This document shows, one piece after another, positions 8,182-16,513 of a stretch of DNA of 64,000 nt (its first letter is position 1; each line of letters starts with the position of its first letter). The stretch spans positions 1 through 64,000 of the forward strand of contig CABYSJ010000001.1 of assembly GCA_902521615.1 (NCBI GenBank). Reading direction: 5' to 3'. Below the pieces are notes generated by a model. It saw nothing but the letters and a program-made list of their open reading frames with translations. It was not told the origin of the DNA and ran no database searches. The DNA comes from an uncultured Pelagibacteraceae bacterium. GTDB lineage: Bacteria; Pseudomonadota; Alphaproteobacteria; Pelagibacterales; Pelagibacteraceae. Both the position numbers and the translations under genes were made by a program.

Positions 8182-8210
8182 ATTTCTAGCATATTAGCTA
8201 CATATTTCAA
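8182..8210 (-). promoter_or_regulatory. Possible metY promoter
   Basis: TTGAAA and TAGAAA spaced by 17 bases lie immediately upstream of the SAM-II element on the minus strand. A start near 8175 would begin close to the 5' edge of the aptamer, so the true start may be a little further upstream. Weak evidence. Confidence 0.25.
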
Positions 8211-8223
8211 GCTAAATATAAAA

Positions 8224-8251
8224 TTGACTTTGTAATTATTAATAGTATTAA
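8224..8251 (+). promoter_or_regulatory. Possible rplM-rpsI promoter
   Basis: TTGACT and TATTAA separated by 16 bases on the plus strand; initiation near 8258 would leave only about 4 bases before the rplM ATG at 8262. This suggests a nearly leaderless ribosomal-protein mRNA if correct. It lies back-to-back with the metY leader. Confidence 0.38.
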
Positions 8252-8261
8252 TCCTCGCACA

Positions 8262-8720
8262 ATGACAAAATTCACTAAAAAAGACCAATTAAATTCATCT
8301 TGGTATGAAATAGACGCGAAGAATGCAGTAGTTGGAAGATTAGCAACTGTTGTTTCCAATATCATAAGAGGCAAAAACAAAACTACATACACACCTCATA
8401 TGGATGATGGTGACTTTGTTGTTGTTAAAAATATTGAACAAGCAAAATTTACTGGAAAAAAATTTCAAGATAAAAAATATTACAAACACACTGGTCATCC
8501 AGGTGGAATTAAAGTTACAACACCTGAGAAACTTCATGAAAAAAAACCTGGAGAAACTTTAAAAATGGCTGTTAAAAGAATGTTACCAGGTGGAGTACTG
8601 GGCAGAAAACAATTAACAAAATTAAAAATATATGCAGGTAATGAGCATCCTCATTCTGCACAAAATCCGACTGTAATAGAGTTAGATAAATTAAATAGTA
8701 AAAATATAGCCAGAAACTAA
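8262..8720 (+). CDS. rplM: Large ribosomal subunit protein uL13
   Basis: A 152-residue uL13: SSWYEIDAKNAVVGRLAT near the N-terminus, then NIIRGKNKTTYTPHMDDGDFVVV and KMAVKRMLPGGVLGRKQLTKLKIYAG are the conserved core (family VVGRLA, GK-x-K-x-x-Y-x-PH-x-D-x-GD, AV-x-GMLP). It is an early-assembly 50S protein. The universal rplM-rpsI pair follows with one base between the genes. Confidence 0.98.
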   Translation: MTKFTKKDQLNSSWYEIDAKNAVVGRLATVVSNIIRGKNKTTYTPHMDDGDFVVVKNIEQAKFTGKKFQDKKYYKHTGHPGGIKVTTPEKLHEKKPGETLKMAVKRMLPGGVLGRKQLTKLKIYAGNEHPHSAQNPTVIELDKLNSKNIARN

Positions 8721-8721
8721 G

Positions 8722-9159
8722 ATGGAAAACACTCAATCAACTTCTAAAACTACAAAATTAAAATTAGATTTTAAAGATAGCAAATATGCTACTGGTAGAA
8801 GAAAAACATCAATTGCAAAAGTTTGGTTAAAAAAAGGTTCTGGTAAAATTTACGTAAATGGTAAATTATTTAGTGATTATTTTGCAGATGAAACACATAA
8901 AATGCAAATTACGAGACCTTTTGAAATTATAAATCAAGCAACAGACTACGATGTTAGATGCAGTGTAAAAGGAGGAGGGCCTACAGGCCAAGCAGGGGCC
9001 ATGGTTCATGGTATTTCAAAAGCTTTAGTGTTATTTGACGAAAATCTAAAATCGACCTTAAAAACAGAGAAACTTACTACCAGAGACTCAAGAGCAGTTG
9101 AAAGAAAAAAACCTGGTAGAAGAAAAGCTAGAAGAAGCTTCCAATTCTCTAAAAGATAA
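8722..9159 (+). CDS. rpsI: Small ribosomal subunit protein uS9
   Basis: A 145-residue uS9. The family core begins at YATGRRKTSIAKVWLKKGSGKIYVNGK, continues through VKGGGPTGQAGAMVHGISKAL and LTTRDSRAVERKKPGRRKARRSFQFSKR, and ends in the invariant K-R tail that reaches the ribosomal P site. The N-terminal extension of about 20 residues is typical of alphaproteobacteria. It is cotranscribed with rplM. Confidence 0.98.
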   Translation: MENTQSTSKTTKLKLDFKDSKYATGRRKTSIAKVWLKKGSGKIYVNGKLFSDYFADETHKMQITRPFEIINQATDYDVRCSVKGGGPTGQAGAMVHGISKALVLFDENLKSTLKTEKLTTRDSRAVERKKPGRRKARRSFQFSKR

Positions 9160-9192
9160 TTTTTTTTTAATTTTTAACTGTTATAATAAAAA

Positions 9193-10215
9193 ATGCTTAA
9201 GCTTAACGCATTAGTTGCTGGATCAACTGGATATATTGGAGTTCAATTAATTAAATTATTAGTTAAACACAAACATATTAATATTAAATACCTTTGTGGA
9301 AACTCTTCTGTGGGTAAACACGTCAAATTTTACGATAAATCTTTATCTAAATATAAATTACCAAAAATTTTAAAATTTAATAAAAAATTATTAAAAGATG
9401 TTCATGTTATTTTTACAGCACTTCCAAACGGGGAAGCACAGGATATATCCAAACATTTAAGCAAAAATCATACTCTAATAGATCTTGCTGCAGATTTTAG
9501 ATTGGAAAAAGCTTCTGATTATTTAAAGTGGTATAAACAAAAACATCGAGCAACTAATTTAATAAAAAAAAGTATTTATTTACTTCCTGAAATTAATAGA
9601 AAAGAGATTAAAAAATATAATATTATTTCATGCCCAGGTTGTTATCCAACATCAATATTACTTCCTCTATTTCCTTTATTTAAGAAAAATTTAATTAAAT
9701 TTAATAATATTATAATTGATTCAAAATCTGGATATTCAGGTGCGGGTAGAGGAGTTCACAAAAAATATAAAGATAAAAATTTATATGAGTCATTAAGCGC
9801 ATATGGAGTTGGTTTTCATCGTCACAATTCTGAAATAGATCAAGTGTTAAGAAAATTTACTAAGAAAAAATTTCAATTTACTTTTACTCCTCACTTATCA
9901 CCAATGTTTAGAGGCATTCTGAGTACTATATATGTTGATTTAAAAAATAATATTTCACAAACAAAAGTATTAAAAACATTAATTAGTTTTTATAAAAATG
10001 AAAGTTTTGTAAAAATATTAAAGTCTGGCACATTGTTAAGCACCAATGACGTAATAAATACTAACAATTGTTATATTTCAGTGTGCAAATCTAAATACAG
10101 CAATAAAATAATCATTTTATCTGCTATTGATAATTTGATTAAGGGTGGGGCAGGTCAAGCTGTACAAAATCTTAATAATAAATTTAATTTTTCTGAAACA
10201 ACTGGATTAAAATGA
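9193..10215 (+). CDS. argC: N-acetyl-gamma-glutamyl-phosphate reductase
   Basis: A 340-residue NADPH-dependent dehydrogenase of arginine synthesis that reduces N-acetylglutamyl-5-phosphate to the semialdehyde. The N-terminal Rossmann motif is VAGSTGYIGVQLIKLL (about 8-23). The catalytic Cys lies in SCPGCYPTSILL (about 151-162), and SGYSGAGRG with the downstream HRHNSEI supports ArgC rather than aspartate-semialdehyde dehydrogenase. It overlaps the following small lipoprotein gene by an ATGA junction, so the two are probably cotranslated with hom. Confidence 0.95.
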   Translation: MLKLNALVAGSTGYIGVQLIKLLVKHKHINIKYLCGNSSVGKHVKFYDKSLSKYKLPKILKFNKKLLKDVHVIFTALPNGEAQDISKHLSKNHTLIDLAADFRLEKASDYLKWYKQKHRATNLIKKSIYLLPEINRKEIKKYNIISCPGCYPTSILLPLFPLFKKNLIKFNNIIIDSKSGYSGAGRGVHKKYKDKNLYESLSAYGVGFHRHNSEIDQVLRKFTKKKFQFTFTPHLSPMFRGILSTIYVDLKNNISQTKVLKTLISFYKNESFVKILKSGTLLSTNDVINTNNCYISVCKSKYSNKIIILSAIDNLIKGGAGQAVQNLNNKFNFSETTGLK

Positions 10216-10439
10216 GAATATTTATAATAATTTTTTCTTCTTTAATATTAGCAAATTGTTCATTAAACAAAGATTCTCAATATTGGACTGAAAATTCTAT
10301 CGAAAGTAAAACTAATCAAAAAAAATTAAATGAGATATTAAAAAAGTCAGACGATATAACATCAATGACATTAGAGGAATATGAGATTTATATAGATGAC
10401 TATACAAAAAAAAGTAAATATCCAGATATAAGCAAATGA
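10212..10439 (+). CDS. Small predicted lipoprotein of unknown function
   Basis: A 75-residue protein with a hydrophobic signal sequence ending in a lipobox (LILANC, Cys about 16), then a short, charged and probably helical tail (KKLNEILKKSDD, LEEYEIYIDDYTKK). It is not recognised as a known family. It is locked between argC and hom with 4-base ATGA overlaps on both sides, which argues strongly that it is a real translated gene. Nothing in the sequence indicates that it takes part in amino-acid synthesis; it may simply be carried in the operon. Confidence 0.7.
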   Translation: MRIFIIIFSSLILANCSLNKDSQYWTENSIESKTNQKKLNEILKKSDDITSMTLEEYEIYIDDYTKKSKYPDISK

Positions 10440-11728
10440 GTAAATTAATTAATATTGCAGTAGTAGGACTTGGTCAAGTTGGCAATTATTTGCTAAATGA
10501 ACTAAATACAAAAAAAAAAGATATAGAACTTAAAACAGGTAAGAAAATTAATGTGGTGGCTGTTTCTGCAAGAAGTATTAATAAAAAACGAAAATTCAAA
10601 GTTAATAAAAAAATATTTTACAAAAATCCTTTAAAAATTTTTAAAAAAAATAATATTGATATATTATTTGAAGCCATAGGTTTATCAGACGGTATTTCTA
10701 AAAAAGTTGTCGAAACTGCTTTAAAAAGTAAAATCCATGTTATTACACCTAATAAAGCTTTAATCTCAAAACATGGCAATGAGTTAGCAAAACTTGCAGA
10801 AAAAAATAAAGTTAATTTGGAATTTGAAGCATCAGTTGCTGGTGGTATTCCAATATTAAGATCTATTAAAGAAGGATTGGCAACAAACAAAATATCAAAA
10901 GTTTATGGAATTTTGAACGGCACTTCAAATTACATACTATCCGAAATGGAAAATTCAGATGAAAATTTTGTGGATGTTTTAAAAAAAGCACAGATACTTG
11001 GTTATGCAGAACCTGGTAATCCAAAATTAGATTTAAATGGTTTTGATGCATTTGCCAAAGTAAGAATTTTGTCTGCATTAGCCTTTAATAGTAAAATTTC
11101 TAAACATAAATGTTTAATGGAAGGAATAGAAAAAATTGAATTAAAAGATATTAAAATTGCAAATCAATTAGATTTAAGAATAAAACTACTGGGTATTTCA
11201 GAGTTAAAGAATAATCATCTTTTTGAAACCGTCCATCCATGTTTAGTTAGTAAAAAATCTTATATTGGTAATGTTAACGGTGTAATGAATGCAGTTATTC
11301 TTCAAGGTAAACCCGTTGGAGAAAGTGTTTTACAAGGGGAGGGAGCTGGACCAGGTCCTACTTCTTCATCATTACTTTCTGATTTATTATCAATTTTGCG
11401 TGGAAATATAAAAAAACCTTTCGGTGTTAGTGTTTCTAAGCTTAAATCTTTAAAACCATATAATGTAAATAATTATGTAAATTCATTATATTTAAGGTTC
11501 GAAGTAAAAGATAAGCCTGGTGTATTATCTGAAATAACTAATCGTTTAGCTAAATATAAAATTTCAGTTAAAAGGCTAATACAGACACCTGATAAAAAAA
11601 ATAATAAAGCAACAATTGTTATTATTACGCATAAAACAACTGACATTAATATTCATAATTGTTTGTCTATTTTCAAAAAAAATAAAAATATTTTAAAAAC
11701 ACCAACATTAATTAGATTGCTTGGTTAA
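10436..11728 (+). CDS. hom: Homoserine dehydrogenase
   Basis: A 430-residue enzyme that reduces aspartate semialdehyde to homoserine, the branch point to threonine and methionine. Visible are an N-terminal nucleotide-binding loop GLGQVGNYL (about 11-19), VITPNKALISKHG (about 101-113), EASVAGGIPI (about 130-139), LNGTSNYIL (about 161-169) and GYAEPGNPKLDLNGFDAFAK (about 184-203). A C-terminal ACT domain (from about 350, LRFEVKDKPGVLSEI) suggests threonine feedback. In-window metY uses the downstream O-acetylated product. It ends at the start codon of the AEC gene. Confidence 0.95.
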   Translation: MSKLINIAVVGLGQVGNYLLNELNTKKKDIELKTGKKINVVAVSARSINKKRKFKVNKKIFYKNPLKIFKKNNIDILFEAIGLSDGISKKVVETALKSKIHVITPNKALISKHGNELAKLAEKNKVNLEFEASVAGGIPILRSIKEGLATNKISKVYGILNGTSNYILSEMENSDENFVDVLKKAQILGYAEPGNPKLDLNGFDAFAKVRILSALAFNSKISKHKCLMEGIEKIELKDIKIANQLDLRIKLLGISELKNNHLFETVHPCLVSKKSYIGNVNGVMNAVILQGKPVGESVLQGEGAGPGPTSSSLLSDLLSILRGNIKKPFGVSVSKLKSLKPYNVNNYVNSLYLRFEVKDKPGVLSEITNRLAKYKISVKRLIQTPDKKNNKATIVIITHKTTDINIHNCLSIFKKNKNILKTPTLIRLLG

Positions 11729-12627
11729 TGGAAATTTATTTAAAGCTTTTTGAAGTTTTATTTCCAGTATTCCTAATAGTAGGACTTGGATATCATTTGG
11801 GTAAAAAAAATCCGGATTTTGATACATCATTTATAACAACATATGCTGGTAATTTTGGAACACCAGCTCTCGTTATTTTTGCTATCACAGCAGGTGGTGT
11901 TACTTATGACGTGTTCAAAGAGTATTTTGGTTACTCAATAATTCTATTAAGTCTTTTTGGTGTTGTTGGATTAATTTTTCTTATACTTATGAAAAAAGAT
12001 TATATTCGAGAATTACCTACTTTTATTTTACCAAATACTGGAAATATGGGTATACCCATATGTTTATTTGCTTATGGCGAATTAGGAATGGGGATAGCTG
12101 CAGCAATTTCATCTCTCATTGTTTTACTGCATTTTACACTCAACATATTCTTAGCAAAACGCTCTTTTGATTTTAAAATTATATTAAAAAGTCCATCTTT
12201 TTATGCAATTTTAATAACAGTTATTTTTTTATATTTTGAAATACCGTTTCCTCAATTTGTATTAAATACTGTAATGCTTTTAGCCTATGGTATGATTGTT
12301 ATGATCTTAATGTCTCTTGGAGTAGCTCTTACTCAAATGAAAGTATTTTCCTTCAAAGATGCATTAATAACATCTTTTGGAAGAGTAATACTTGGGCCAA
12401 TTATTGGATTTGCTGTTATAAAAATTTTTAATTTATCAGGAATACCCGCGGGTGTATTATTGATACAATCGTGTATGCCAAGTGCAATTTTATGTTATTT
12501 GGTTGCCCACATGTACTCTCCTAAAGAAATTGTGGATAACATTTCTAGTACAATTGTAGTATCTACAATCATGTCATTATTTACTATCCCAATAACATTA
12601 TTCTTTGCTTTAAAATACTTCTATTAA
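11728..12627 (+). CDS. AEC-family membrane transporter (auxin efflux carrier-like)
   Basis: A 299-residue integral membrane protein with about ten hydrophobic helices. Start ELFPVFLIVGLGYHLGKK-like sequence, NTGNMGIPICLFAYG (about 108-122) and GIPAGVLLIQSCMPSAILCYLVA (about 245-267) match the Mem_trans/AEC family (NTGNMGxP and the conserved SCMP-x-A near the end). Bacterial members export or import dicarboxylates and related metabolites, but the substrate cannot be read from the sequence. The gene overlaps hom by one base. Confidence 0.85.
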   Translation: MEIYLKLFEVLFPVFLIVGLGYHLGKKNPDFDTSFITTYAGNFGTPALVIFAITAGGVTYDVFKEYFGYSIILLSLFGVVGLIFLILMKKDYIRELPTFILPNTGNMGIPICLFAYGELGMGIAAAISSLIVLLHFTLNIFLAKRSFDFKIILKSPSFYAILITVIFLYFEIPFPQFVLNTVMLLAYGMIVMILMSLGVALTQMKVFSFKDALITSFGRVILGPIIGFAVIKIFNLSGIPAGVLLIQSCMPSAILCYLVAHMYSPKEIVDNISSTIVVSTIMSLFTIPITLFFALKYFY

Positions 12628-12643
12628 GAGATATCCTTCTTCC

Positions 12644-13495
12644 ATGAAGGCTATAATTTTAAATGCTACTGCTTGGATGATTGTTCCTGTAATGGATGCT
12701 TTTGCTAAATATTTAAGCTCATCTATGGATGTTTTACAGATAACGTGGGCAAGATATTTTTTTACTGTAGTCTTTACATTATCTCTAATGCTTATCTTTT
12801 ATAGGCATTCATTAGTTTGGACGAAAAAACCAGCCCTTCAATTAATCAGAGGATTAATTTTTGTTTTTTCTACTTACTTATTTTTTTATGCAATATCCGA
12901 AATTTCTCTTCCAAAAGCTTTAACTTTAGCTTTTGTAGCTCCAATTTGTGTTACAGCCTTATCTCCATTTTTTTTAAATGAGAAAGTAGGAGTTAAAAGA
13001 TGGACTGCTGTATCATTAGGATTTATTGGAACTTTAATTGTTATTAGACCTGGCTTTATTGAGCTTAACTTAGCCACAATGGCTGCTTTAGGTAATGGAA
13101 TTTGCTATGGATTTTATCTTATTATAACTAGGAAGCTTAGCACCTCCGATAATCCTCTTCTAACTCTTTTACTATCTGGTTTGATAGGAACTATAATAAT
13201 TAGCCTATTTATGCCCTCAGTTTGGGTTAATCCTACGTCAAATCAGTGGATTTTGATGGCTTTAATCGGCCTAATAGCCTCTGTAGCACACCTTTTCCTC
13301 ATATTATCACTCAAATACGCAGATGCCTCTAAATTAGCTCCTTTGGGCTATACAGAGATTATTACAAATATACTGATTAGTTACTATTTCTTTCATGAGT
13401 TACCAGATAATTGGACTTATTTAGGTTTGTTTATTATTGTTCTTAGTGGTTTATATATTTCTCGAAGAGAATATTTGCATTCTCGTTCTAATTAA
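12644..13495 (+). CDS. EamA/DMT-family transporter
   Basis: A 283-residue protein with ten predicted transmembrane segments arranged as two EamA repeats. It starts MKAIILNATAWMIVPVMDAFAKYLS; the first repeat ends PICVTALSPFFLNEKVGVKRWTAVSLGFIGTLIVIRPG (about 104-142), and the second has LGYTEIITNILISYYFFHELPDNWTYLGLFIIVLSGLYI. These are the usual drug/metabolite-transporter features; the substrate is unknown. It lies at the edge of the accessory island, followed by a long non-coding stretch. Confidence 0.88.
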   Translation: MKAIILNATAWMIVPVMDAFAKYLSSSMDVLQITWARYFFTVVFTLSLMLIFYRHSLVWTKKPALQLIRGLIFVFSTYLFFYAISEISLPKALTLAFVAPICVTALSPFFLNEKVGVKRWTAVSLGFIGTLIVIRPGFIELNLATMAALGNGICYGFYLIITRKLSTSDNPLLTLLLSGLIGTIIISLFMPSVWVNPTSNQWILMALIGLIASVAHLFLILSLKYADASKLAPLGYTEIITNILISYYFFHELPDNWTYLGLFIIVLSGLYISRREYLHSRSN

Positions 13496-13527
13496 TAGTA
13501 AATAAATATTTACTAATATATAATGTA

Positions 13528-13556
13528 ATACTTTAATATACTTCTTTAAAGTATTG
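13528..13556. repeat. Perfect AT-rich inverted repeat after the EamA gene
   Basis: AATACTTTAA and its exact complement TTAAAGTATT flank a 9-base loop, 32 bases after the transporter stop. The position suits a 3'-end hairpin for that gene, but no clean T-run follows, so it is not a textbook terminator. Confidence 0.5.
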
Positions 13557-13906
13557 TAATTGTTATATTAATTATTTATATTAATAAAAAAAAGCTGAAA
13601 TAAATTATTGTGTTTATACAAGAAAATTAGAAATAATAGATTTTCTTTTAAATAAACTAAGGCAAAAATGGCAAGCTTGAAAGAGAAAATAAAGCACTAT
13701 GCTTAAAAGTGTTTAATACCAATAGTTTTTTTAGCAAATTATATACAAAAATTAAAAATTCTTATTAAACCATGTGGGTAGGGGAACAAAAATTCATAAA
13801 AAATTCTTTGAAATTAGACTCTGAAATAAGCCTTGTTATCATTGAAAAGTAGAGCAATGCAGTTATAGAATATGTGTTTTAAACGGCCATAGAGGTACTT
13901 TATTTT

Positions 13907-13931
13907 GTTGTATCTCGATATATAGTACAAC
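13907..13931. repeat. Inverted repeat GTTGTA/TACAAC in the non-coding stretch
   Basis: GTTGTA and TACAAC arms of 6 bp are separated by 13 bases that include the self-complementary ATATAT. It may be an operator or an RNA stem; by length alone chance is possible. Confidence 0.3.
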
Positions 13932-14031
13932 TGAAGGGTGCATAACACTATTCATACTAAAATACGCTTAAATATTGAAAAAACATTGATTTTACTTGTG
14001 TTTTTGATCATAAAATAGTCCAAAAAAGCCA

Positions 14032-14304
14032 CTAGATATCAACTTTTTCAGATCTCAATAAACGCAGCTTTGTCTTAATTCCACCTCTCCCTGAGTACCC
14101 ACCAAGAGCTCCATCGGACCGAATTACTCTATGACATGGTATTTTGGGTGCATAAGGGTTTTTTCCACATGCATTAGCTACAGCACGCGCTGATTTAGGG
14201 CTTTTTATAGCTATTGCTACCTGTTTATAGGTTTTAACAGTGCCTTTTGGAATGGTTTTAAGGTAATTCCAGACTTTTAATTGAAATTTAGTACCATTCA
14301 TCAA
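14032..14304 (-). CDS. Minimal O6-alkylguanine-DNA alkyltransferase (MGMT domain)
   Basis: A 90-residue protein consisting only of the DNA-binding/catalytic domain of methylated-DNA-protein-cysteine methyltransferase: VWNYLKTIPKGTVKTYKQVA (about 11-30, helix-turn-helix), SARAVANACGKNP (about 38-50), then the active site PCHRVI with Cys57, and GALGGYSGRGGI. Full-length Ogt/Ada proteins have an extra N-terminal domain that is missing here. With the Cys present it should be an alkyl acceptor rather than an alkyltransferase-like (ATL) protein, which has Trp instead. It overlaps the small membrane-protein gene by 4 bases and lies next to the recombinase. Confidence 0.9.
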   Translation of the reverse strand: MMNGTKFQLKVWNYLKTIPKGTVKTYKQVAIAIKSPKSARAVANACGKNPYAPKIPCHRVIRSDGALGGYSGRGGIKTKLRLLRSEKVDI

Positions 14305-14489
14305 TAAAAATTCAAAATAATGAAGCAGACTATAAAGAAAACAGTTAAAATTGAAAGATAAATAGTTTCCAGTGTTTTTCCAGATTTTCTATAATTAATA
14401 AAACTCAATATTGCAAAACCAAAAGATGTTATTAAGAAATATATCGGTTCAATTACTCCATCTATACCCATTTTTAAATAATATTTCAT
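14301..14489 (-). CDS. Small membrane protein of unknown function
   Basis: About 62 residues from ATG 14489 (MKYYLKMGIDGVIEP); a GTG five codons further upstream at 14504 is an alternative start. Two hydrophobic helices (PIYFLITSFGFAILSFINY and TIYLSILTVFFIVCFIIL) flank a short basic loop with RKSGKTLE, so it is a two-pass inner-membrane protein. I do not recognise a family. The 4-base overlap with the alkyltransferase gene downstream suggests a two-gene transcript from the recombinase side. Confidence 0.55.
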   Translation of the reverse strand: MKYYLKMGIDGVIEPIYFLITSFGFAILSFINYRKSGKTLETIYLSILTVFFIVCFIILNFY

Positions 14490-14544
14490 ACTTGTTGTTC
14501 TCACAATGCCATTAATTGTCCTTTAAATTAATAAATTATTTTAT

Positions 14545-14573
14545 TTGACATTATAAAACAGTTAATATATTAC
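14545..14573 (+). promoter_or_regulatory. Promoter-like sequence before the tyrosine recombinase
   Basis: A consensus TTGACA and TATTAC spaced by 17 bases. A start near 14580 gives a leader of about 27 bases. Just downstream, GATAATTAATTGTTATC contains a GATAA/TTATC inverted repeat that could be an operator overlapping the transcription start. Confidence 0.45.
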
Positions 14574-14606
14574 TAACGATAATTAATTGTTATCAATAGT
14601 AATTAT

Positions 14607-15560
14607 ATGACTGAACTGACAACAGACCTAAAATCGCTTAATGAAGCAACTTTAAATAACTTACGAAGCTCAAAGGCAAATAATACATTGAGAGCTTATA
14701 AATCTGACTTTAAAGACTTTGGAGCTTTTTGTGCGAAACATGGATTAAATCCACTACCAACAGAGCCAAAAATAGTTTCTTTATACCTTACCTATCTATC
14801 TAAAAATTCAAAAATAAGCACTTTAAAACGAAGATTAGTATCAATAAGTATGGTTCATAGGCTTAAAGGTCATTATCTAGACACAAAACATCCAATCATT
14901 GTTGAAAATTTAATGGGAATAAGAAGAGTCAAAGGAAGTATTCAGAAAGGTAAAAAACCTATATTAATCAATCATTTAAAATCAATTATCAATGTAATAA
15001 ATGAACAAAAAACTGAGGAAATAAAAAAACTTAGAGACAAATCACTAATCTTAATTGGCTTTGGAGGAGGCTTTAGAAGAACCGAGCTCATTTCAATTGA
15101 TCATGAGGATTTAGAATTTGTTCCTGATGGTCTAAAAATCACTATTAAAAAATCAAAAACTGACCAATTCGGAGAAGGAATGACTAAAGGGCTACCCTAC
15201 TTCGATAACGAAATTTACTGTCCTGTTACAAATCTAAAAAAATGGTTAGAAATTTCTAAAGTTAAGTCTGGGCCTATTTTTAGAAGATTTTCTAAAGGTT
15301 TATTATTAACAGACAAAAGATTAACTGACCAATCTGTAGTTTTATTAATGAAAGAGTATTTAAAGTTAGCGGGTATCGAAAACAAAAATTTTGCAGGTCA
15401 TAGTTTAAGGTCGGGTTTTGCAACAGTAGCTGCTGATTCAGGTGCTGATGAGCGAAGCATAATGGCTATGACAGGTCATAAAACAACTCAAATGGTTAGA
15501 AGATATATAAAAGAAGCTAATTTATTTAAAAATAACGCTCTCAACAAAATAAAATTATAA
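14607..15560 (+). CDS. Tyrosine recombinase (phage-type integrase family)
   Basis: A 317-residue site-specific recombinase. The N-terminal SAM-like/core-binding domain (about 10-105) contains NTLRAYKSDFKDFGAFC. The catalytic domain has the full set of residues: Arg157 in GGGFRRTEL, Lys184 in KSKTDQ, His265/Arg268 in HSLRSG, His291 in MTGHKT and the nucleophile Tyr300 in VRRYI. It therefore looks active. No excisionase or phage genes accompany it. It heads an island of glycan genes that ends at tRNA-Glu, and may have mediated its acquisition. It is more like XerC/D-type or ICE integrases than the housekeeping Xer proteins. Confidence 0.93.
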   Translation: MTELTTDLKSLNEATLNNLRSSKANNTLRAYKSDFKDFGAFCAKHGLNPLPTEPKIVSLYLTYLSKNSKISTLKRRLVSISMVHRLKGHYLDTKHPIIVENLMGIRRVKGSIQKGKKPILINHLKSIINVINEQKTEEIKKLRDKSLILIGFGGGFRRTELISIDHEDLEFVPDGLKITIKKSKTDQFGEGMTKGLPYFDNEIYCPVTNLKKWLEISKVKSGPIFRRFSKGLLLTDKRLTDQSVVLLMKEYLKLAGIENKNFAGHSLRSGFATVAADSGADERSIMAMTGHKTTQMVRRYIKEANLFKNNALNKIKL

Positions 15561-15646
15561 ACACTATAGGCGTAATTTAAAGATAGAAATTTAAAGCCTT
15601 ACTCAATATACCAGTTAATACTAAATTAGAATATTCATTAATTGAA

Positions 15647-16513
15647 TTAGATTTTGTTATAAAAGATTTTTAAATAAAAATAGTTAATTTTACATAAAAA
15701 TAATTTATAAATAAAAAATAAACTTACCTTTGGGTCTTGTAATGGACCTTTATAAATTTCATTAGATTTTAAGTAAAATTTTTTAAAAAATTTAATTGAA
15801 ATTCCCCATTTTAGTAAAAAAATCTTTGCACCTTTACTGCCATTATTGTTATTTTTTTTAATTTCATTCAGTTTTTTTCTTAAAACAACAGATCCAAAAT
15901 GATAAACTTTAAAATTATTTATTCCTTTAAAAATTCTAACACCAGAATTCCATAATTTCATATTAAAATCAGGATCAGATCCACTACCAGGGAAAAATTC
16001 TTCACTTAAACCACCTACTTTAATCCACAAATCACGGTGTACCAATGATGGTGCCCAAGTTGAACCCTGGAAATCATAATGATTAAAATTTTTATATTCA
16101 GATAAAAATTTTTTTTCATCAAAATGATCTGGTGTGTCACCACAATTAAATTTTATTTGCCCCTCTTTCATCATGGTACCTGATAAATAAAATTTGTTAT
16201 GACCTATTTTTTTAAGCTCTTCTAAAAGTATTAAATCCCATTCTGGACAAAAATAAAAATCATCATGAGCATATAAGTAATATTTAAATTTTGCTAATTT
16301 AGCAGCTTTATTTATTCCTTCACAAATTCCAGAATTATAAGAAGTGTATGTGTATTTGATATTATCTTTTTTTAGATAATCTAAAGTACCATCGTCACCA
16401 ATATTTACATGACATATTATTTCATTTTCAAAAGATGAATTTTTAATTAAACTTTTAATACAAAATTTGAGATATTTTAGATTATTAAATGTTGGAATTA
16501 AAATAGAAAACAT
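15647..16513 (-). CDS. Glycosyltransferase family 2
   Basis: A 288-residue GT-A fold enzyme. It starts FSILIPTFNNLKYLKFCIKSL, the typical GT2 nucleotide-sugar binding strand, with DDGTLDYL (about 43-50), NSGICEGINKAAKLAK (about 61-76) and the metal-binding AHDDFYF (about 84-90, in place of the DxD). WAPSLVHRDLWIKVGGLSEEFFPGSGSDPDFNMKLW fits the acceptor-side GGLDE-x-F motif. It probably adds a sugar to a surface polysaccharide; donor and acceptor are unknown. Its start overlaps the stop of the epimerase gene by one base, and it converges on the recombinase. Confidence 0.88.
   Translation of the reverse strand: MFSILIPTFNNLKYLKFCIKSLIKNSSFENEIICHVNIGDDGTLDYLKKDNIKYTYTSYNSGICEGINKAAKLAKFKYYLYAHDDFYFCPEWDLILLEELKKIGHNKFYLSGTMMKEGQIKFNCGDTPDHFDEKKFLSEYKNFNHYDFQGSTWAPSLVHRDLWIKVGGLSEEFFPGSGSDPDFNMKLWNSGVRIFKGINNFKVYHFGSVVLRKKLNEIKKNNNNGSKGAKIFLLKWGISIKFFKKFYLKSNEIYKGPLQDPKVSLFFIYKLFLCKINYFYLKIFYNKI

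Larger units (their letters stand above)
13496..14031 (+). other. 536-bp stretch without a recognisable gene
   Basis: This is the longest gap in the window. It is AT-rich with two inverted repeats (13528-13556 and 13907-13931) and a few locally G-rich patches, such as GTGGGTAGGGGAA near 13772. I see no open frame longer than a dozen or so codons that looks coding; MASLKEKIKHYA from ATG 13669 is the sort found by chance. It could hold a small RNA, promoters for the alkyltransferase region, or decayed island sequence. No known RNA family was recognised. Confidence 0.5.

Noticed and set aside
13669-13707. Short ORF MASLKEKIKHYA in the gap after the EamA transporter.
   Set aside because: Twelve codons, no ribosome-binding site and no family resemblance; expected by chance.
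13770-13785. TAGGGGAA in the non-coding stretch matches eight bases of tRNA-Glu and could be an attachment-site remnant.
   Set aside because: Only eight bases match before the sequences diverge; too short to call a direct repeat.
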